Assembly: GCF_003386235.1 (NCBI RefSeq)
Contig: NZ_QRDZ01000037.1
Span: forward strand, 1-64,000
Direction: 5' to 3'
DNA from: Cohnella phaseoli
Lineage (GTDB): Bacteria; Bacillota; Bacilli; Paenibacillales; Paenibacillaceae
Length of the DNA stretch: 64,000 nucleotides
The translations under genes were made by a program, and so were the position numbers. Each line of letters begins with the position of its first letter. The stretch's first letter is position 1. The notes below the pieces were generated by a model. The model saw only the letters and a program-made list of their open reading frames with translations. It was not told where the DNA came from and ran no database searches. This document shows, piece by piece, positions 34,697 through 43,158 of this stretch.

Positions 34697-34731
34697 TGCA
34701 CAGGCTCCCTGACGGACGAGGAGCCTGTGCA
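34697..34731 (-). promoter_or_regulatory. intercistronic stem-loop after binding-protein gene
   Basis: TGCACAGGCTCC (34697-34708) pairs perfectly with GGAGCCTGTGCA (34720-34731) across 11 bases. There is no U-run, so it is unlikely to be a full terminator. Its position between the binding-protein stop and the first permease matches the hairpin at 3476-3509 and suggests message stabilisation of the upstream gene. Confidence 0.65.
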
Positions 34732-34751
34732 CATTCTAAGCCGCTATTGCT

Positions 34752-36179
34752 TTACCATTGAGTCGTATCCCATTTGTTTTGCGTGATGAGCCGTTCCGCC
34801 GCTTCCTGATAGATGGAGGCGTATTTGTCGACGAATCCGTCCAGATCCCCGCCGGTCAGGAAGGCTTGGGAATAGCTCAGGAATTTGGAGGCCAGCTCAT
34901 TGTCCAGAGAGATCGCCTGAATTTTGGAGACGTTGAACTTGGCGTCCTGCGCCCAGGCATTCATGACGGGATCGCTCAACTCGACTCCCTGAACGACGGG
35001 CAGCATGCCCTGCGCCTCGACGGCGCGCTTATGCACGTCCGGCTGGGAAAGGAAGCGCATGAAGTCGATGAAGATCGCTTTCTGCTCGGGCGTCGCCGCT
35101 TTGTTCAGCCCCCAGGCTCCGCCGAGATTGGCCATGTCGATCGGGTCCGACGGGTTGCCGGGGTTCGGAAGCGAGAAATGACCGAATTCGAAATCCTTGA
35201 TGTTCTGAACGAAGCCCGGAGTGTCCCAGCTTCCGCCCAGGAAGAAGGCGGCCTTACCGGAGACGAACGCGTCGTACCAGCCCCAGTCGGAGCTGAAGTT
35301 TTCAGGCCAGCCGGCTTCGACCCACTTTTTCCATTCCGCGAACATCGCTTTGACCTTCTCGCTCTTCAAGTCGATCTCGCCCTTCTTGATGCCGCGCACG
35401 ACTTCCATCTGCGAAACTCGTCCGTCCGGAACAAGCGTGTCCAGCTTCATCCAGTCGTCGAGGTTAAAGCCGTAGTTCAACTGCCAATTGTACCAATCGC
35501 CCTTAAAGTTCGCGACGAGCTGCTCGCTCCAGGCGATCTGTCCGCTGTCCTTGATCGTTTTCTGTGCGGCCATAAGCTCTTCCCATGTCGTCGGAACGGC
35601 TACTCCGGCTTCGTCGAGCATCTTTTTGTTATACCAGACGCCCGTGTTGACTGCGCCGGCTACGCCGACCATCCAGACGTCGTTCGTGCCGCTCTTGCCG
35701 ATCTCGAACGCGTTGGGGACGTAATCCTGCTTCCACGGCTGCTTCGTGTACGGATTTTCTTCCTCAAAGTACGGAGTCAGAGGTTCAAGGTACTTGGCGA
35801 GCATCTGGGTCGTCTCCGGGCTGACGCCGATGCCGACGGGAGCGCCGCCGCCGATCAGCTGGGTCTGGATCGTTGTGTAATACTGGTCGAACGCGGAGAA
35901 AATGATCTCGATGTCGACCTCGGGATGAAGCTTCTTGTAGTTTTCGATCTCCGCGTTGACCGCGTCGATCGTCGGCTGGTGCCACATGACCAGATTGATC
36001 TTGCCTTTGAGCGGGGCGGCGGACGGAGCTGCGCTTCCGGTCTCGCTTGCGCTCGGAGTCGATGGGGAGGCCGAAGGCGAGGCGGAACCCGCCTCGTTGC
36101 CGTTGCTGCTGCAAGCGCTCACAACAAGCATTGCCGTAAGCAGTAGACCGGCGGACCCGCTTTTCCATACTTTGTTCAT
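34752..36179 (-). CDS. sugar-binding lipoprotein, MalE-like
   Basis: This binding protein of 475 residues has lipobox V-S-A-C with cysteine 23 and an Asn/Ser/Ala-rich tether. A type I extracellular solute-binding fold follows, including KINLVMWHQPT at the mature start and a tryptophan-rich middle (WYNKKMLDEAGV). It feeds the permeases encoded at 32931-34671. It is first in the operon and is transcribed from a strong promoter with a LacI-type operator just downstream of the start site. Confidence 0.9.
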   Translation of the reverse strand: MNKVWKSGSAGLLLTAMLVVSACSSNGNEAGSASPSASPSTPSASETGSAAPSAAPLKGKINLVMWHQPTIDAVNAEIENYKKLHPEVDIEIIFSAFDQYYTTIQTQLIGGGAPVGIGVSPETTQMLAKYLEPLTPYFEEENPYTKQPWKQDYVPNAFEIGKSGTNDVWMVGVAGAVNTGVWYNKKMLDEAGVAVPTTWEELMAAQKTIKDSGQIAWSEQLVANFKGDWYNWQLNYGFNLDDWMKLDTLVPDGRVSQMEVVRGIKKGEIDLKSEKVKAMFAEWKKWVEAGWPENFSSDWGWYDAFVSGKAAFFLGGSWDTPGFVQNIKDFEFGHFSLPNPGNPSDPIDMANLGGAWGLNKAATPEQKAIFIDFMRFLSQPDVHKRAVEAQGMLPVVQGVELSDPVMNAWAQDAKFNVSKIQAISLDNELASKFLSYSQAFLTGGDLDGFVDKYASIYQEAAERLITQNKWDTTQW

Positions 36180-36214
36180 ACGTGAAACCCTCCGTTTGTT
36201 TTTCTGATTGGTTT

Positions 36215-36273
36215 GTGACTACGTTGTCACATTTCCTGAGGCGATTATAAGCCCGCTCGCGAATCCGTGTCAA
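36215..36273 (-). promoter_or_regulatory. promoter and LacI-type operator of the fructoside transporter operon
   Basis: On the minus strand TTGACA (36273-36268), an 18-base spacer and TATAAT (36249-36244) give a near-consensus promoter. The operator GTGACTACGTTGTCAC (36215-36230) lies about 8 to 23 bases past the start site. It differs at one position from the perfect palindrome in the divergent promoter at 36382-36397. Repression by the LacI-family protein at 37898-38893 is the natural reading. Confidence 0.85.
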
Positions 36274-36342
36274 CGACGAAAACGTTATATTTATCATGAA
36301 ATATTTAGCTACATCTAATGCGAAAATAAAACTCGATGCCTC

Positions 36343-36397
36343 TTTACACTGCAACGATCACTCGGTATAATTCGGATTATAGTGACAACGTTGTCAC
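36343..36397 (+). promoter_or_regulatory. promoter and LacI-type operator of the GH32-LacI pair
   Basis: TTTACA (36343-36348), a 17-base spacer and TATAAT (36366-36371) form the promoter. The perfect palindrome GTGACAACGTTGTCAC at 36382-36397 begins a few bases past the start site. The regulator gene is the second gene of this transcript, so it should also limit its own synthesis. Confidence 0.87.
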
Positions 36398-36440
36398 ATT
36401 GGAATCGCTCAGCCGAGAGAAACGAGGAGGTAGCCCGCAC

Positions 36441-37880
36441 ATGGCGCTGCGCTATATGCCCGAACCGGGTCGCATGGTAGCGGATTTGATTCCGTTCTAC
36501 GATGAAGAATATTATCACGCTTATTACTTGAAAGGATTCCAGGAGGGTACGGGCTGGGCCCGGCATCATACGCCTTGGGCGCATTTGCGCAGCAAGGATC
36601 TTATGGCGTGGGAGGAGCTGCCGAACGCGCTGGAAACCGGAACGCAGGCCGAGCCGGACGGAGGAGCTTGCTTTACCGGCTCGGTCTATCGCGAAGGCGA
36701 GACGGTTCATATTTTTTATACCGGCTTCAGTCCCGGCCATCCGGACGGGCGCGAGCAGATCATGCACGCTACGTCCTCCGACGGGATCGCTTTCGCGAAA
36801 AATCCGGCGAATCCGATTCTGCGGGTCGGCTCGGAGCATTACGGCTACGATGAGGACTTCCGCGATCCGTTCGTGTTTCGCAACGAGGAGGAAGGACGGT
36901 ATTGGATGCTGTTCACCGCGGGCTGCCGCCATCCGGTCAACGGCAATCGACGCGGGGTAATCGGTCTGGCCGTCTCGGACGATCTGCGCAATTGGCGGTT
37001 CGAAGCGCCGATCTATGCTCCGGACGCCTATCCGTCGCTTGAATGCCCGGATCTGTTCCGGATGGGCGATACATGGTATCTGTTGTTTTCCCAATTCGGA
37101 CGCACGGAATACAGGATGGCGAATTCCCCTTACGGGCCGTGGACAAGACCGGCCAATCCGTACTTCGATGCGGGAGATTATTTCTTCTATGCGGCCAAAT
37201 CTTGCTTTGACGGCGCCGATCGCTATTTGTTCGGCTGGTGCGGGGATTTGGCGGAGGGCAAAGACGCTCCGCGCGCGATGTGGGGAGGCACTTTCGTCAC
37301 GCCGAGAAAGATCGTTCGCGCGGAGAACGGGGAGCTGAGGCTGGCTTGTCCGGACATCTATGCGTCCTCCGTTACAAAATCCCATCATTTGGATTATAAT
37401 GAATGCATCGCTTTATGCGGAGAATGGAACGAAGAACCGAACGGATCGATTGCGTCGCTTAGGGCGACGGGCTTCGCCGCCCTTCTGCAGAAGGAGGCGA
37501 AGGAGCATATTTCCCTGCGTCTGACCGTGAGCAAGGAAGAGAGAACGGGGACCGCGGGCATCGTGCTCCGCGCCTCCGACCGTCTGGACAACGCGTATTT
37601 GCTCGGCCTCGATTACGGGGCGGGGACGCTCCGGCTTGAGCGGTATCGCGCAGTTCGGGCGTTTCACGGCTCCGCGCTCGACGGGGAGCGGATTTTGTGC
37701 GAGAGACCGGTTCCGGGCCTTGCTGCCGGGGACACCGACCTCCTTGTATTTTTGCAGGACGATATTCTGGAGGTATTCGTGAGCGGCGTGACGATGACCG
37801 TTCCCCTGCGGGATATACGCGGCGGCGGACTGGGCTTGTACACCTCCGACGGTTCGGCATTATTTACTCTGAAGTCATAG
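36441..37880 (+). CDS. cytoplasmic GH32-family beta-fructosidase-like protein
   Basis: This protein of 479 residues has no signal peptide and so is predicted to act on imported fructosides. GH32 motifs are present in altered form: MVADLIPFYDEEYYHAYYL (nucleophile aspartate), FRDPFVF (stabiliser, about residue 138) and LECPDLF (acid/base glutamate, the classic EC motif). The C-terminal part is a lectin-like sandwich. The start at ATG 36441 has GAGGAGG ten bases upstream; the frame is open to 36336 but that stretch contains the promoter and operator. It is co-transcribed with the LacI gene 17 bases downstream. Confidence 0.85.
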   Translation: MALRYMPEPGRMVADLIPFYDEEYYHAYYLKGFQEGTGWARHHTPWAHLRSKDLMAWEELPNALETGTQAEPDGGACFTGSVYREGETVHIFYTGFSPGHPDGREQIMHATSSDGIAFAKNPANPILRVGSEHYGYDEDFRDPFVFRNEEEGRYWMLFTAGCRHPVNGNRRGVIGLAVSDDLRNWRFEAPIYAPDAYPSLECPDLFRMGDTWYLLFSQFGRTEYRMANSPYGPWTRPANPYFDAGDYFFYAAKSCFDGADRYLFGWCGDLAEGKDAPRAMWGGTFVTPRKIVRAENGELRLACPDIYASSVTKSHHLDYNECIALCGEWNEEPNGSIASLRATGFAALLQKEAKEHISLRLTVSKEERTGTAGIVLRASDRLDNAYLLGLDYGAGTLRLERYRAVRAFHGSALDGERILCERPVPGLAAGDTDLLVFLQDDILEVFVSGVTMTVPLRDIRGGGLGLYTSDGSALFTLKS

Positions 37881-37897
37881 CAAAGGAAGATGAACTC

Positions 37898-38893
37898 ATG
37901 GCGACAAGTCGCGAAGTAGCGGAGCTGGCCGGCGTCTCCGTATCCAGCGTGTCCAGGGCGTTCCGGGACGACGTATACATCAGCCGCGAAGTCCGGGAGC
38001 GCATTCTGGCCGCCGCGGAGAAGCTCGGCTACACGCCCAATCTCATGGCGCGCAGTCTCAAGAGCCAGAAGAGCCGGATTATCGGGCTCGTCATCTCCGA
38101 TATCGACAATCCTTTCTATTCGATCATTACGAGAATCATCGAGTCGGAGTTGAAGCGGCTCGGCTACCGACTGCTGCTGTCCTACAGCAACGAGAACGCC
38201 GAGCAGGAGCTGGAGGATTTGAGCCTGCTCGCCTCGTCGCGGGTGGACGGCATTATTTTCACCCCGACGACGTCTAAGCACGCTTCGTTTATTCGCAACC
38301 TCAAGAAGCAGAATATCGCGCTCGTCCAGATGTACCGCACGGGTTACGCCGACATCGATTCCGTCGTTATGGACGACGAGATGGGCGCTTATCTGGCGAC
38401 CAAGCATTTGCTGCAGAACGGACATTCGGACATCCTGCTGCTGAGCGTCGAAAGCCCGATCTCCCCGAGCCGCGCGAACGGCTATCGCCGGGCGATGGCG
38501 GAGGCGGATAAGCCGGTTAACGAAGAGTACGTGCTGCACCTGCCTTTTCAGACCGATCTCAAGAGCATCATCAAGAACAAAATCGTACAGCTCAAGCCGA
38601 CCGCCGTCGTTGCGGGCACGAATACGATCGGCATGGACGTCATCAAGACGTGTAAGGAAATGAAGCTGAGCATTCCGGGCGATCTGAGCCTGGTCATGTT
38701 CGACGACGTCGCCTGGGCGTCGCTGCTGGAGATTACGACCGTATCGCAGCCGACGGAAAATCTGGGATTATGCGCTTGCCGCACAATCATGGACCGGATC
38801 GCCAAGCAGTATACGACGGAGCAGATGACGACGGTGCTGGAGCCGTTCCTTATCGCCCGGCAATCGGTGCGAAATTTGTATGCGTCGCGTTAG
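37898..38893 (+). CDS. LacI-family transcriptional repressor
   Basis: This repressor of 331 residues has an N-terminal helix-turn-helix (REVAELAGVSVSSVSRAFRD, with a LacI hinge region thereafter) and a ribose-binding-protein-like effector domain beginning RIIGLVISDIDNPF. It probably binds the two operators of sequence GTGACNACGTTGTCAC between the divergent units and releases them on binding a fructose-derived sugar. The start ATG 37898 is preceded by AAAGGAAG. The effector is inferred from the GH32 enzymes around it. Confidence 0.92.
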   Translation: MATSREVAELAGVSVSSVSRAFRDDVYISREVRERILAAAEKLGYTPNLMARSLKSQKSRIIGLVISDIDNPFYSIITRIIESELKRLGYRLLLSYSNENAEQELEDLSLLASSRVDGIIFTPTTSKHASFIRNLKKQNIALVQMYRTGYADIDSVVMDDEMGAYLATKHLLQNGHSDILLLSVESPISPSRANGYRRAMAEADKPVNEEYVLHLPFQTDLKSIIKNKIVQLKPTAVVAGTNTIGMDVIKTCKEMKLSIPGDLSLVMFDDVAWASLLEITTVSQPTENLGLCACRTIMDRIAKQYTTEQMTTVLEPFLIARQSVRNLYASR

Positions 38894-38902
38894 GCTATCA
38901 GG

Positions 38903-38941
38903 ATCGTCCTTCGACCTCTCGGTCCGAGGACGATTTTTTTT
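38903..38941 (+). terminator. intrinsic terminator after the lacI-type gene
   Basis: ATCGTCCT (38903-38910) pairs with AGGACGAT (38927-38934), with extra CGACC/GGTCCG pairing inside, followed by eight T. Confidence 0.9.
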
Positions 38942-39047
38942 GCGTAGATAGCTCCCCAAGGCCTCCCGGCTTGTGAATCCGAGGCTTTTCTGGGAAAATA
39001 GGAGGTAGTCGCAAGGTCCGGCTATTTATGCGAAAAGAGGTTGCGAG

Positions 39048-40118
39048 ATGATAACAACATCCGTTCACGATATGACTTTCGAAGGGTTGACGGAATGGCT
39101 CGCCGAGCGCGGGCACAAGAAATCGAGGGCGACGCTCGTATGGGAACGGCTGTACCGCGAGCGGGCGACCGATTTTGCCGCGATGGAAGGCGTGCATCCG
39201 GAATGCGTGAAGGCGCTGGCGGAGCATTTCCATATCGAGTCGATGGGCGAGCATTCGCGGCAGGAGTCGAAGGATGGAACGGTCAAATTCCTGTTCCGGT
39301 TGAAGGACGGCAATCTGATCGAGACGGTGCTGATGCGCCACAAGTTCGGCCTGTCCGTCTGCGTCACGACGCAGGTCGGCTGCAACATCGGCTGCAGCTT
39401 CTGCGCGAGCGGCCTGCTCCGCAAGAGTCGGGATCTGTCCAGCGGCGAGATCGTCGAGCAGGTGATGAAGGCGCAGCGTTTTCTGGACGGCAGAGGCTTG
39501 GAGGAAGCGGTCAGCCACCTCGTCGTGATGGGCATCGGCGAGCCGTTCGACAACTACGACAACCTGGTGAAGTTCCTCGATGTGATCAAGCATCAGAAGG
39601 GGCTGGCTATCGCCGGACGCCATATCACCGTCTCGACGAGCGGGCTGGCCGATAAGATCTACACATTCACGGACGACGATCTGAAGGTGAATCTGGCCAT
39701 CTCCCTGCATGCTCCGAACGACGAGCTCCGCACGAGAATCATGAAGATCAACAAAGCGATTCCGATCGAGAAGCTGTTTAAGGCGATGGACTACTATTTG
39801 GAGAAAACAAGGCGGAGAGTGACGCTCGAATACATTCTGCTGAAGGACGTGAACGATCAGCGGGAGCACGCGCTAGAGCTGGCGGAGCTGATCGGGGAGC
39901 GCAGGTCGCTCGTTAACGTCAACCTGATCCCTTACAATCCGGTCGACGAGCATAGCCAATATCAGCGGACGGAGCGGCATGTCGTGAGCGAGTTTTTCGA
40001 TGTGCTAAAGAAGCAAGGAGTCAGCGTCAGCGTGCGGCTGGAGCATGGAACGGATATCGACGCCGCATGCGGACAACTGCGCAGCAAGCAGATTAAGAAG
40101 GAAGCGGTCGCGAATTAA
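39048..40118 (+). CDS. RlmN/Cfr-family radical SAM methyltransferase, RlmN-like
   Basis: This enzyme of 356 residues is predicted to methylate C2 of an adenine in 23S rRNA (A2503 in RlmN). The radical SAM cluster motif C-N-I-G-C-S-F-C is at residues 112-119. The two methyl-carrying/resolving cysteines lie in SVCVTTQ (about 105) and AACGQL (341). Other family motifs are VVMGIGEPFDNYDN and ISLHAPNDELR. The ASGLLRKSRDLSSGEI segment differs from B. subtilis RlmN, so this may be a second paralogue. The overall match is to RlmN, not to Cfr, and antibiotic resistance is not implied. It stands alone after the terminator at 38941. Confidence 0.87.
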   Translation: MITTSVHDMTFEGLTEWLAERGHKKSRATLVWERLYRERATDFAAMEGVHPECVKALAEHFHIESMGEHSRQESKDGTVKFLFRLKDGNLIETVLMRHKFGLSVCVTTQVGCNIGCSFCASGLLRKSRDLSSGEIVEQVMKAQRFLDGRGLEEAVSHLVVMGIGEPFDNYDNLVKFLDVIKHQKGLAIAGRHITVSTSGLADKIYTFTDDDLKVNLAISLHAPNDELRTRIMKINKAIPIEKLFKAMDYYLEKTRRRVTLEYILLKDVNDQREHALELAELIGERRSLVNVNLIPYNPVDEHSQYQRTERHVVSEFFDVLKKQGVSVSVRLEHGTDIDAACGQLRSKQIKKEAVAN

Positions 40119-40148
40119 CGGCAGCGGTGCAAAAAGGGGGAAACGCGA

Positions 40149-41123
40149 ATGAAATATCGTCGTTTGGGCAGCAGCGGAGTGGAAGTGTCGGCGCTTGGAC
40201 TGGGCACGAATGCGTTCGGCAAGCGGGCCGACAGCGATATGTCCATCCGAATCGTACACGAGGCGCTGGATCGCGGAATCAACTTTATCGATACGGCCAA
40301 CATCTATGCGGGCACGGAGTCGGAACGCATCATCGGGCAGGCGTTGACAGGAAGAAGACCGGAGGCCGTGCTGGCGACGAAAGCCGGTCTGGTCAAGGAT
40401 CAGGGGCCGAACGGACGCGGCTCCTCGCGCTACCATCTGCAGCGGGAGCTGGAAGCGAGCCTGAAACGGCTAAACACCGATTACGTCGATCTGTACCAGA
40501 TCCATACGTTCGACCCCAATACGCCGCTGGAGGAGACGCTTCGCACGCTGGACGACTTCGTCAGCTCCGGCAAAGTGCGCTACATTGGAGCTTCTAACTA
40601 CGCGGCATGGGAGCTGATGAAAGCGCTCGGGATCAGCGGGCAGAGAGGCTACGAGCGTTTCGTATCCACGCAGCATTGCTACTCGCTGGCCGATCGCACG
40701 CCGGAGAATGAGCTGGTTCCGCTATGCCTGGATCAGGGCGTCGGGATTATTCCGTATTTTCCGCTTGCGGGAGGCATCCTGAGCGGCAAGTACAGCTTGG
40801 CCGACAAAGCGCCTGCGGGATCGCGGGCGCAGACGGACCCGAGCTTCACGCGCTTTATGGCGGACCGCAACCTGGAGCTTGCGGATCGGGTCGGTCAGCT
40901 GGCAGCGGAGTTGGGCTGCTCGCCAAGCGCGCTGTCGCTGGCCTGGCTGATGGCTCGGCCGGCAGTCGCAACCGTCATCGTCGGCGCCACGCGCGTGGAT
41001 CAGCTTGAGGACAATCTGCGCAGCGTAGAGCTGCAACTGGACGCCGAGACGGTTGAGAAGCTGGACGAGATCAGCGCCTCGTTCCGATACGGCGAGCCGT
41101 TTGCGCTCTATCGATTGCCTTAA
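40149..41123 (+). CDS. aldo/keto reductase
   Basis: This NADPH-dependent oxidoreductase of 324 residues has the AKR (beta/alpha)8 barrel. The catalytic tetrad can be placed as Asp and Tyr in NFIDTANIYAG, Lys in VLATKAGL and His in YQIHTFD. A C-terminal cofactor motif IVGATRVDQLEDN is also present, as in YajO/Tas and potassium-channel-beta-like members. The substrate is unknown. It follows the RlmN-like gene by 30 bases and may share its transcript. Its last four bases overlap the convergent YhhN-family gene. Confidence 0.92.
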   Translation: MKYRRLGSSGVEVSALGLGTNAFGKRADSDMSIRIVHEALDRGINFIDTANIYAGTESERIIGQALTGRRPEAVLATKAGLVKDQGPNGRGSSRYHLQRELEASLKRLNTDYVDLYQIHTFDPNTPLEETLRTLDDFVSSGKVRYIGASNYAAWELMKALGISGQRGYERFVSTQHCYSLADRTPENELVPLCLDQGVGIIPYFPLAGGILSGKYSLADKAPAGSRAQTDPSFTRFMADRNLELADRVGQLAAELGCSPSALSLAWLMARPAVATVIVGATRVDQLEDNLRSVELQLDAETVEKLDEISASFRYGEPFALYRLP

Positions 41124-41794
41124 ACGGGCGGCGCTGTTGCTGTAATCGAAGCCCCGGCTGCCGCCGAGGGCTTTTCCCGCAAGCTGCTTGCGATCAGAAA
41201 TTGAGCCGAATAATAGGTTAGCATAATTAGCGGACCGGAGTAGGCGATATCGGAGACGAACATGTTCCAGGACAAAATCGAATCCGAGACCATGAACAGC
41301 AGGCTGCCGGCGATAGCCGTTCGACTTCCCGTCATGATCGCGGTCCAGCCCATCGTACAGATGACGGCTACATAAGCAACCACAGGGGCGATCAAGCTGG
41401 ATTTGCCGTCGGCGCTCAGAGCTTGAACAAGCTCGTTGCCCATGAGGACGGCAAAAGCGGCGATCGGAAGTAGGGCTGCGAATCTGAGTTTGGAGAAGCG
41501 CCATCTCCCTATGAAGGCAGTCAAATAGAACAGATGCCCGACGAGGAAGGCGGATAGGCCGACGACAAACCAGCGCAGCGTTCCGTCGCCGATGGTACAG
41601 AAGAACAATCCCGCCATAATGAGCCAGTGATAACGCTTACGGGAATCGGCGGACAAACGGTAGGCGTACGCAATAATCAAAGCCATCGGAATGACCTTGA
41701 ACAACAGCTTAACGGCTTCGGGCTCCGACGGTATGACGAAAATATACAGCAGTCCGGTCAGCGCAATCAGTGCGGGCAGTGCGGATTTGGCCAG
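41120..41794 (-). CDS. YhhN/TMEM86 (lysoplasmalogenase-like) membrane protein, likely non-standard start
   Basis: This polytopic membrane protein shows the YhhN-family motifs KVIPMALI near the N-terminus, IGDGTLRW and VSDSILSWNMF with conserved aspartates. Characterised animal members hydrolyse lysoplasmalogens; bacterial function is mostly undefined. Translation from TTG 41704 gives 194 residues, but the frame continues upstream with a good hydrophobic helix (LPALIALTGLLYIFV) to a stop before 41815 without any ATG, GTG or TTG. A CTG at 41794 has GGAGAG six bases upstream, giving 224 residues, the usual family length. I therefore take CTG 41794 as the probable start. A TATAAT-like box lies further upstream. 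Confidence 0.72.
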   Translation of the reverse strand: MAKSALPALIALTGLLYIFVIPSEPEAVKLLFKVIPMALIIAYAYRLSADSRKRYHWLIMAGLFFCTIGDGTLRWFVVGLSAFLVGHLFYLTAFIGRWRFSKLRFAALLPIAAFAVLMGNELVQALSADGKSSLIAPVVAYVAVICTMGWTAIMTGSRTAIAGSLLFMVSDSILSWNMFVSDIAYSGPLIMLTYYSAQFLIASSLREKPSAAAGASITATAPPV

Positions 41795-41895
41795 GGGAAT
41801 CTCTCCATTCGTGACAACGTTTGGGGACGGTCTTTACAATAAATTTATTATACATGCGCGCTGCGCATTCCGGATAGGCTAGGAGGCATTCAATT

Positions 41896-42225
41896 ATGGC
41901 AACGATAGAGGATTTTACTGCATTGGATATTCGGATCGGCACGATTTTGACAGCGGAGCCTTTTCCCGAAGCTCGCAAACCGGCAATTAAACTTTCCATC
42001 GACTTAGGGGAACTAGGAATTAAGTTTTCTTCGGCGCAGATTACGCTGCGTTATTCTCCCGAGGAGCTTGTAGGCCGGCAAGTTGCGGCAATCGTCAACT
42101 TCCCTCCGAGACGGATCGCGGGCTTCAAGTCCGAGGTGCTTGTGCTGGGGGCGGTTCCCGAAGAGGGCGACGTTGTGCTGCTGCAGCCCGACCGCGAGGT
42201 GGACAACGGCACTCCGATTGCTTAA
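41896..42225 (+). CDS. CsaA-like tRNA-binding-domain chaperone
   Basis: This protein of 109 residues consists of a single OB-fold tRNA-binding domain, as in CsaA. It has the family start [11 protein letters not shown], the central [16 protein letters not shown] and the ending [21 protein letters not shown]. subtilis CsaA has chaperone activity linked to protein export. An AGGAGG site precedes the ATG. The thioredoxin-like gene follows after 18 bases. Confidence 0.92.
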   Translation: MATIEDFTALDIRIGTILTAEPFPEARKPAIKLSIDLGELGIKFSSAQITLRYSPEELVGRQVAAIVNFPPRRIAGFKSEVLVLGAVPEEGDVVLLQPDREVDNGTPIA

Positions 42226-42243
42226 GAACGGGGAGGCGGAACG

Positions 42244-43095
42244 ATGACATTGCCGAATTTGCAGCTGGGCTCAACCGTTCTGAATATCGAGCTGCTCGTC
42301 TATCTGCTCGCGGGAATCGTCGGCGTGTACGCCGTCCGCTACCGTCAGAGAAGGCATCCCGAACGGGAGCGCCAGACGGGCGACGCTTGGAATGCCGTGT
42401 TTCTGTGGCTGCTTGTATGGAAGGGCAGCTTATTTCTGTTCGATCCCGCAGGCGTTATTGCGCAGCCGATGTCGCTCCTGTTCTTCAGCGGGGGGACGTG
42501 GGGAATCGGACTAGCCTCGGTAGTTGCGCTGGCATATCTTTTTCTGCGCAATTACCGCCGCGTTGGGAACCGTGAAGCCGTTAAGCTTGCGGCTAGCTGG
42601 GGGGCCGTCATGCTTGTGGCGACGATGGTCGGATATACGGCGCTTAGTCCGATTCAGAGCAAGGGCGGCGTCCGCATCGATCAGGCTGCCCCCGACTTCG
42701 AGCTGACGGATTTGAACGGAGAGGCCGTTCGACTGTCGGATTTCCAGGGTCGGACGGTCGTTCTAAACTTCTGGGCGACCTGGTGCCGGGTGTGCATGGC
42801 CGAGATGCCGCATGTGGAGAAGTTTTACCAAGAGCATAAGGACAGCGACGTCGTTGTGCTGTCCGTCAACGCGACGACTCAGGAGAGCAACCCGGGACTC
42901 GTCAAAGAGTATGCGGACAAGCGGGAGCTGAGCTTCCCGATTGTGATGGACGATCGGGGCGAGGCTCTTGGCAGCTACGGCGTGACGGCATATCCGACCA
43001 CCTACGTGATCAATCCTTCCGGCATCGTGAAGGGCCGCTATCTAGGAGCGTTCAGCTACGAGAATATGAAAAGAGCCGTAAAGAACGCCGATTAA
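42244..43095 (+). CDS. membrane-anchored thiol-disulfide oxidoreductase, ResA/TlpA-like
   Basis: This protein of 283 residues has an N-terminal membrane part of about three or four helices (residues 1-135) and an extracytoplasmic thioredoxin-like AhpC-TSA/redoxin domain (about 145-283). The active site is WATWCRVCMAEMP with Cys181 and Cys184. The cis-proline region is AYPTTYVINPSG. It probably reduces or oxidises thiols on exported proteins. The multi-helix N-terminal region is longer than in ResA, which has a single anchor. Confidence 0.88.
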   Translation: MTLPNLQLGSTVLNIELLVYLLAGIVGVYAVRYRQRRHPERERQTGDAWNAVFLWLLVWKGSLFLFDPAGVIAQPMSLLFFSGGTWGIGLASVVALAYLFLRNYRRVGNREAVKLAASWGAVMLVATMVGYTALSPIQSKGGVRIDQAAPDFELTDLNGEAVRLSDFQGRTVVLNFWATWCRVCMAEMPHVEKFYQEHKDSDVVVLSVNATTQESNPGLVKEYADKRELSFPIVMDDRGEALGSYGVTAYPTTYVINPSGIVKGRYLGAFSYENMKRAVKNAD

Positions 43096-43158
43096 TCCCC
43101 TCATGAGCTTCGATTTCGTTGTATCGCTTGTAATCATTCGATATAGGAGGAATCAGAA

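Noticed and set aside
39048-40118. Cfr-type antibiotic resistance gene
   Set aside because: Motifs and N-terminal region follow RlmN; Cfr-specific segments are absent.
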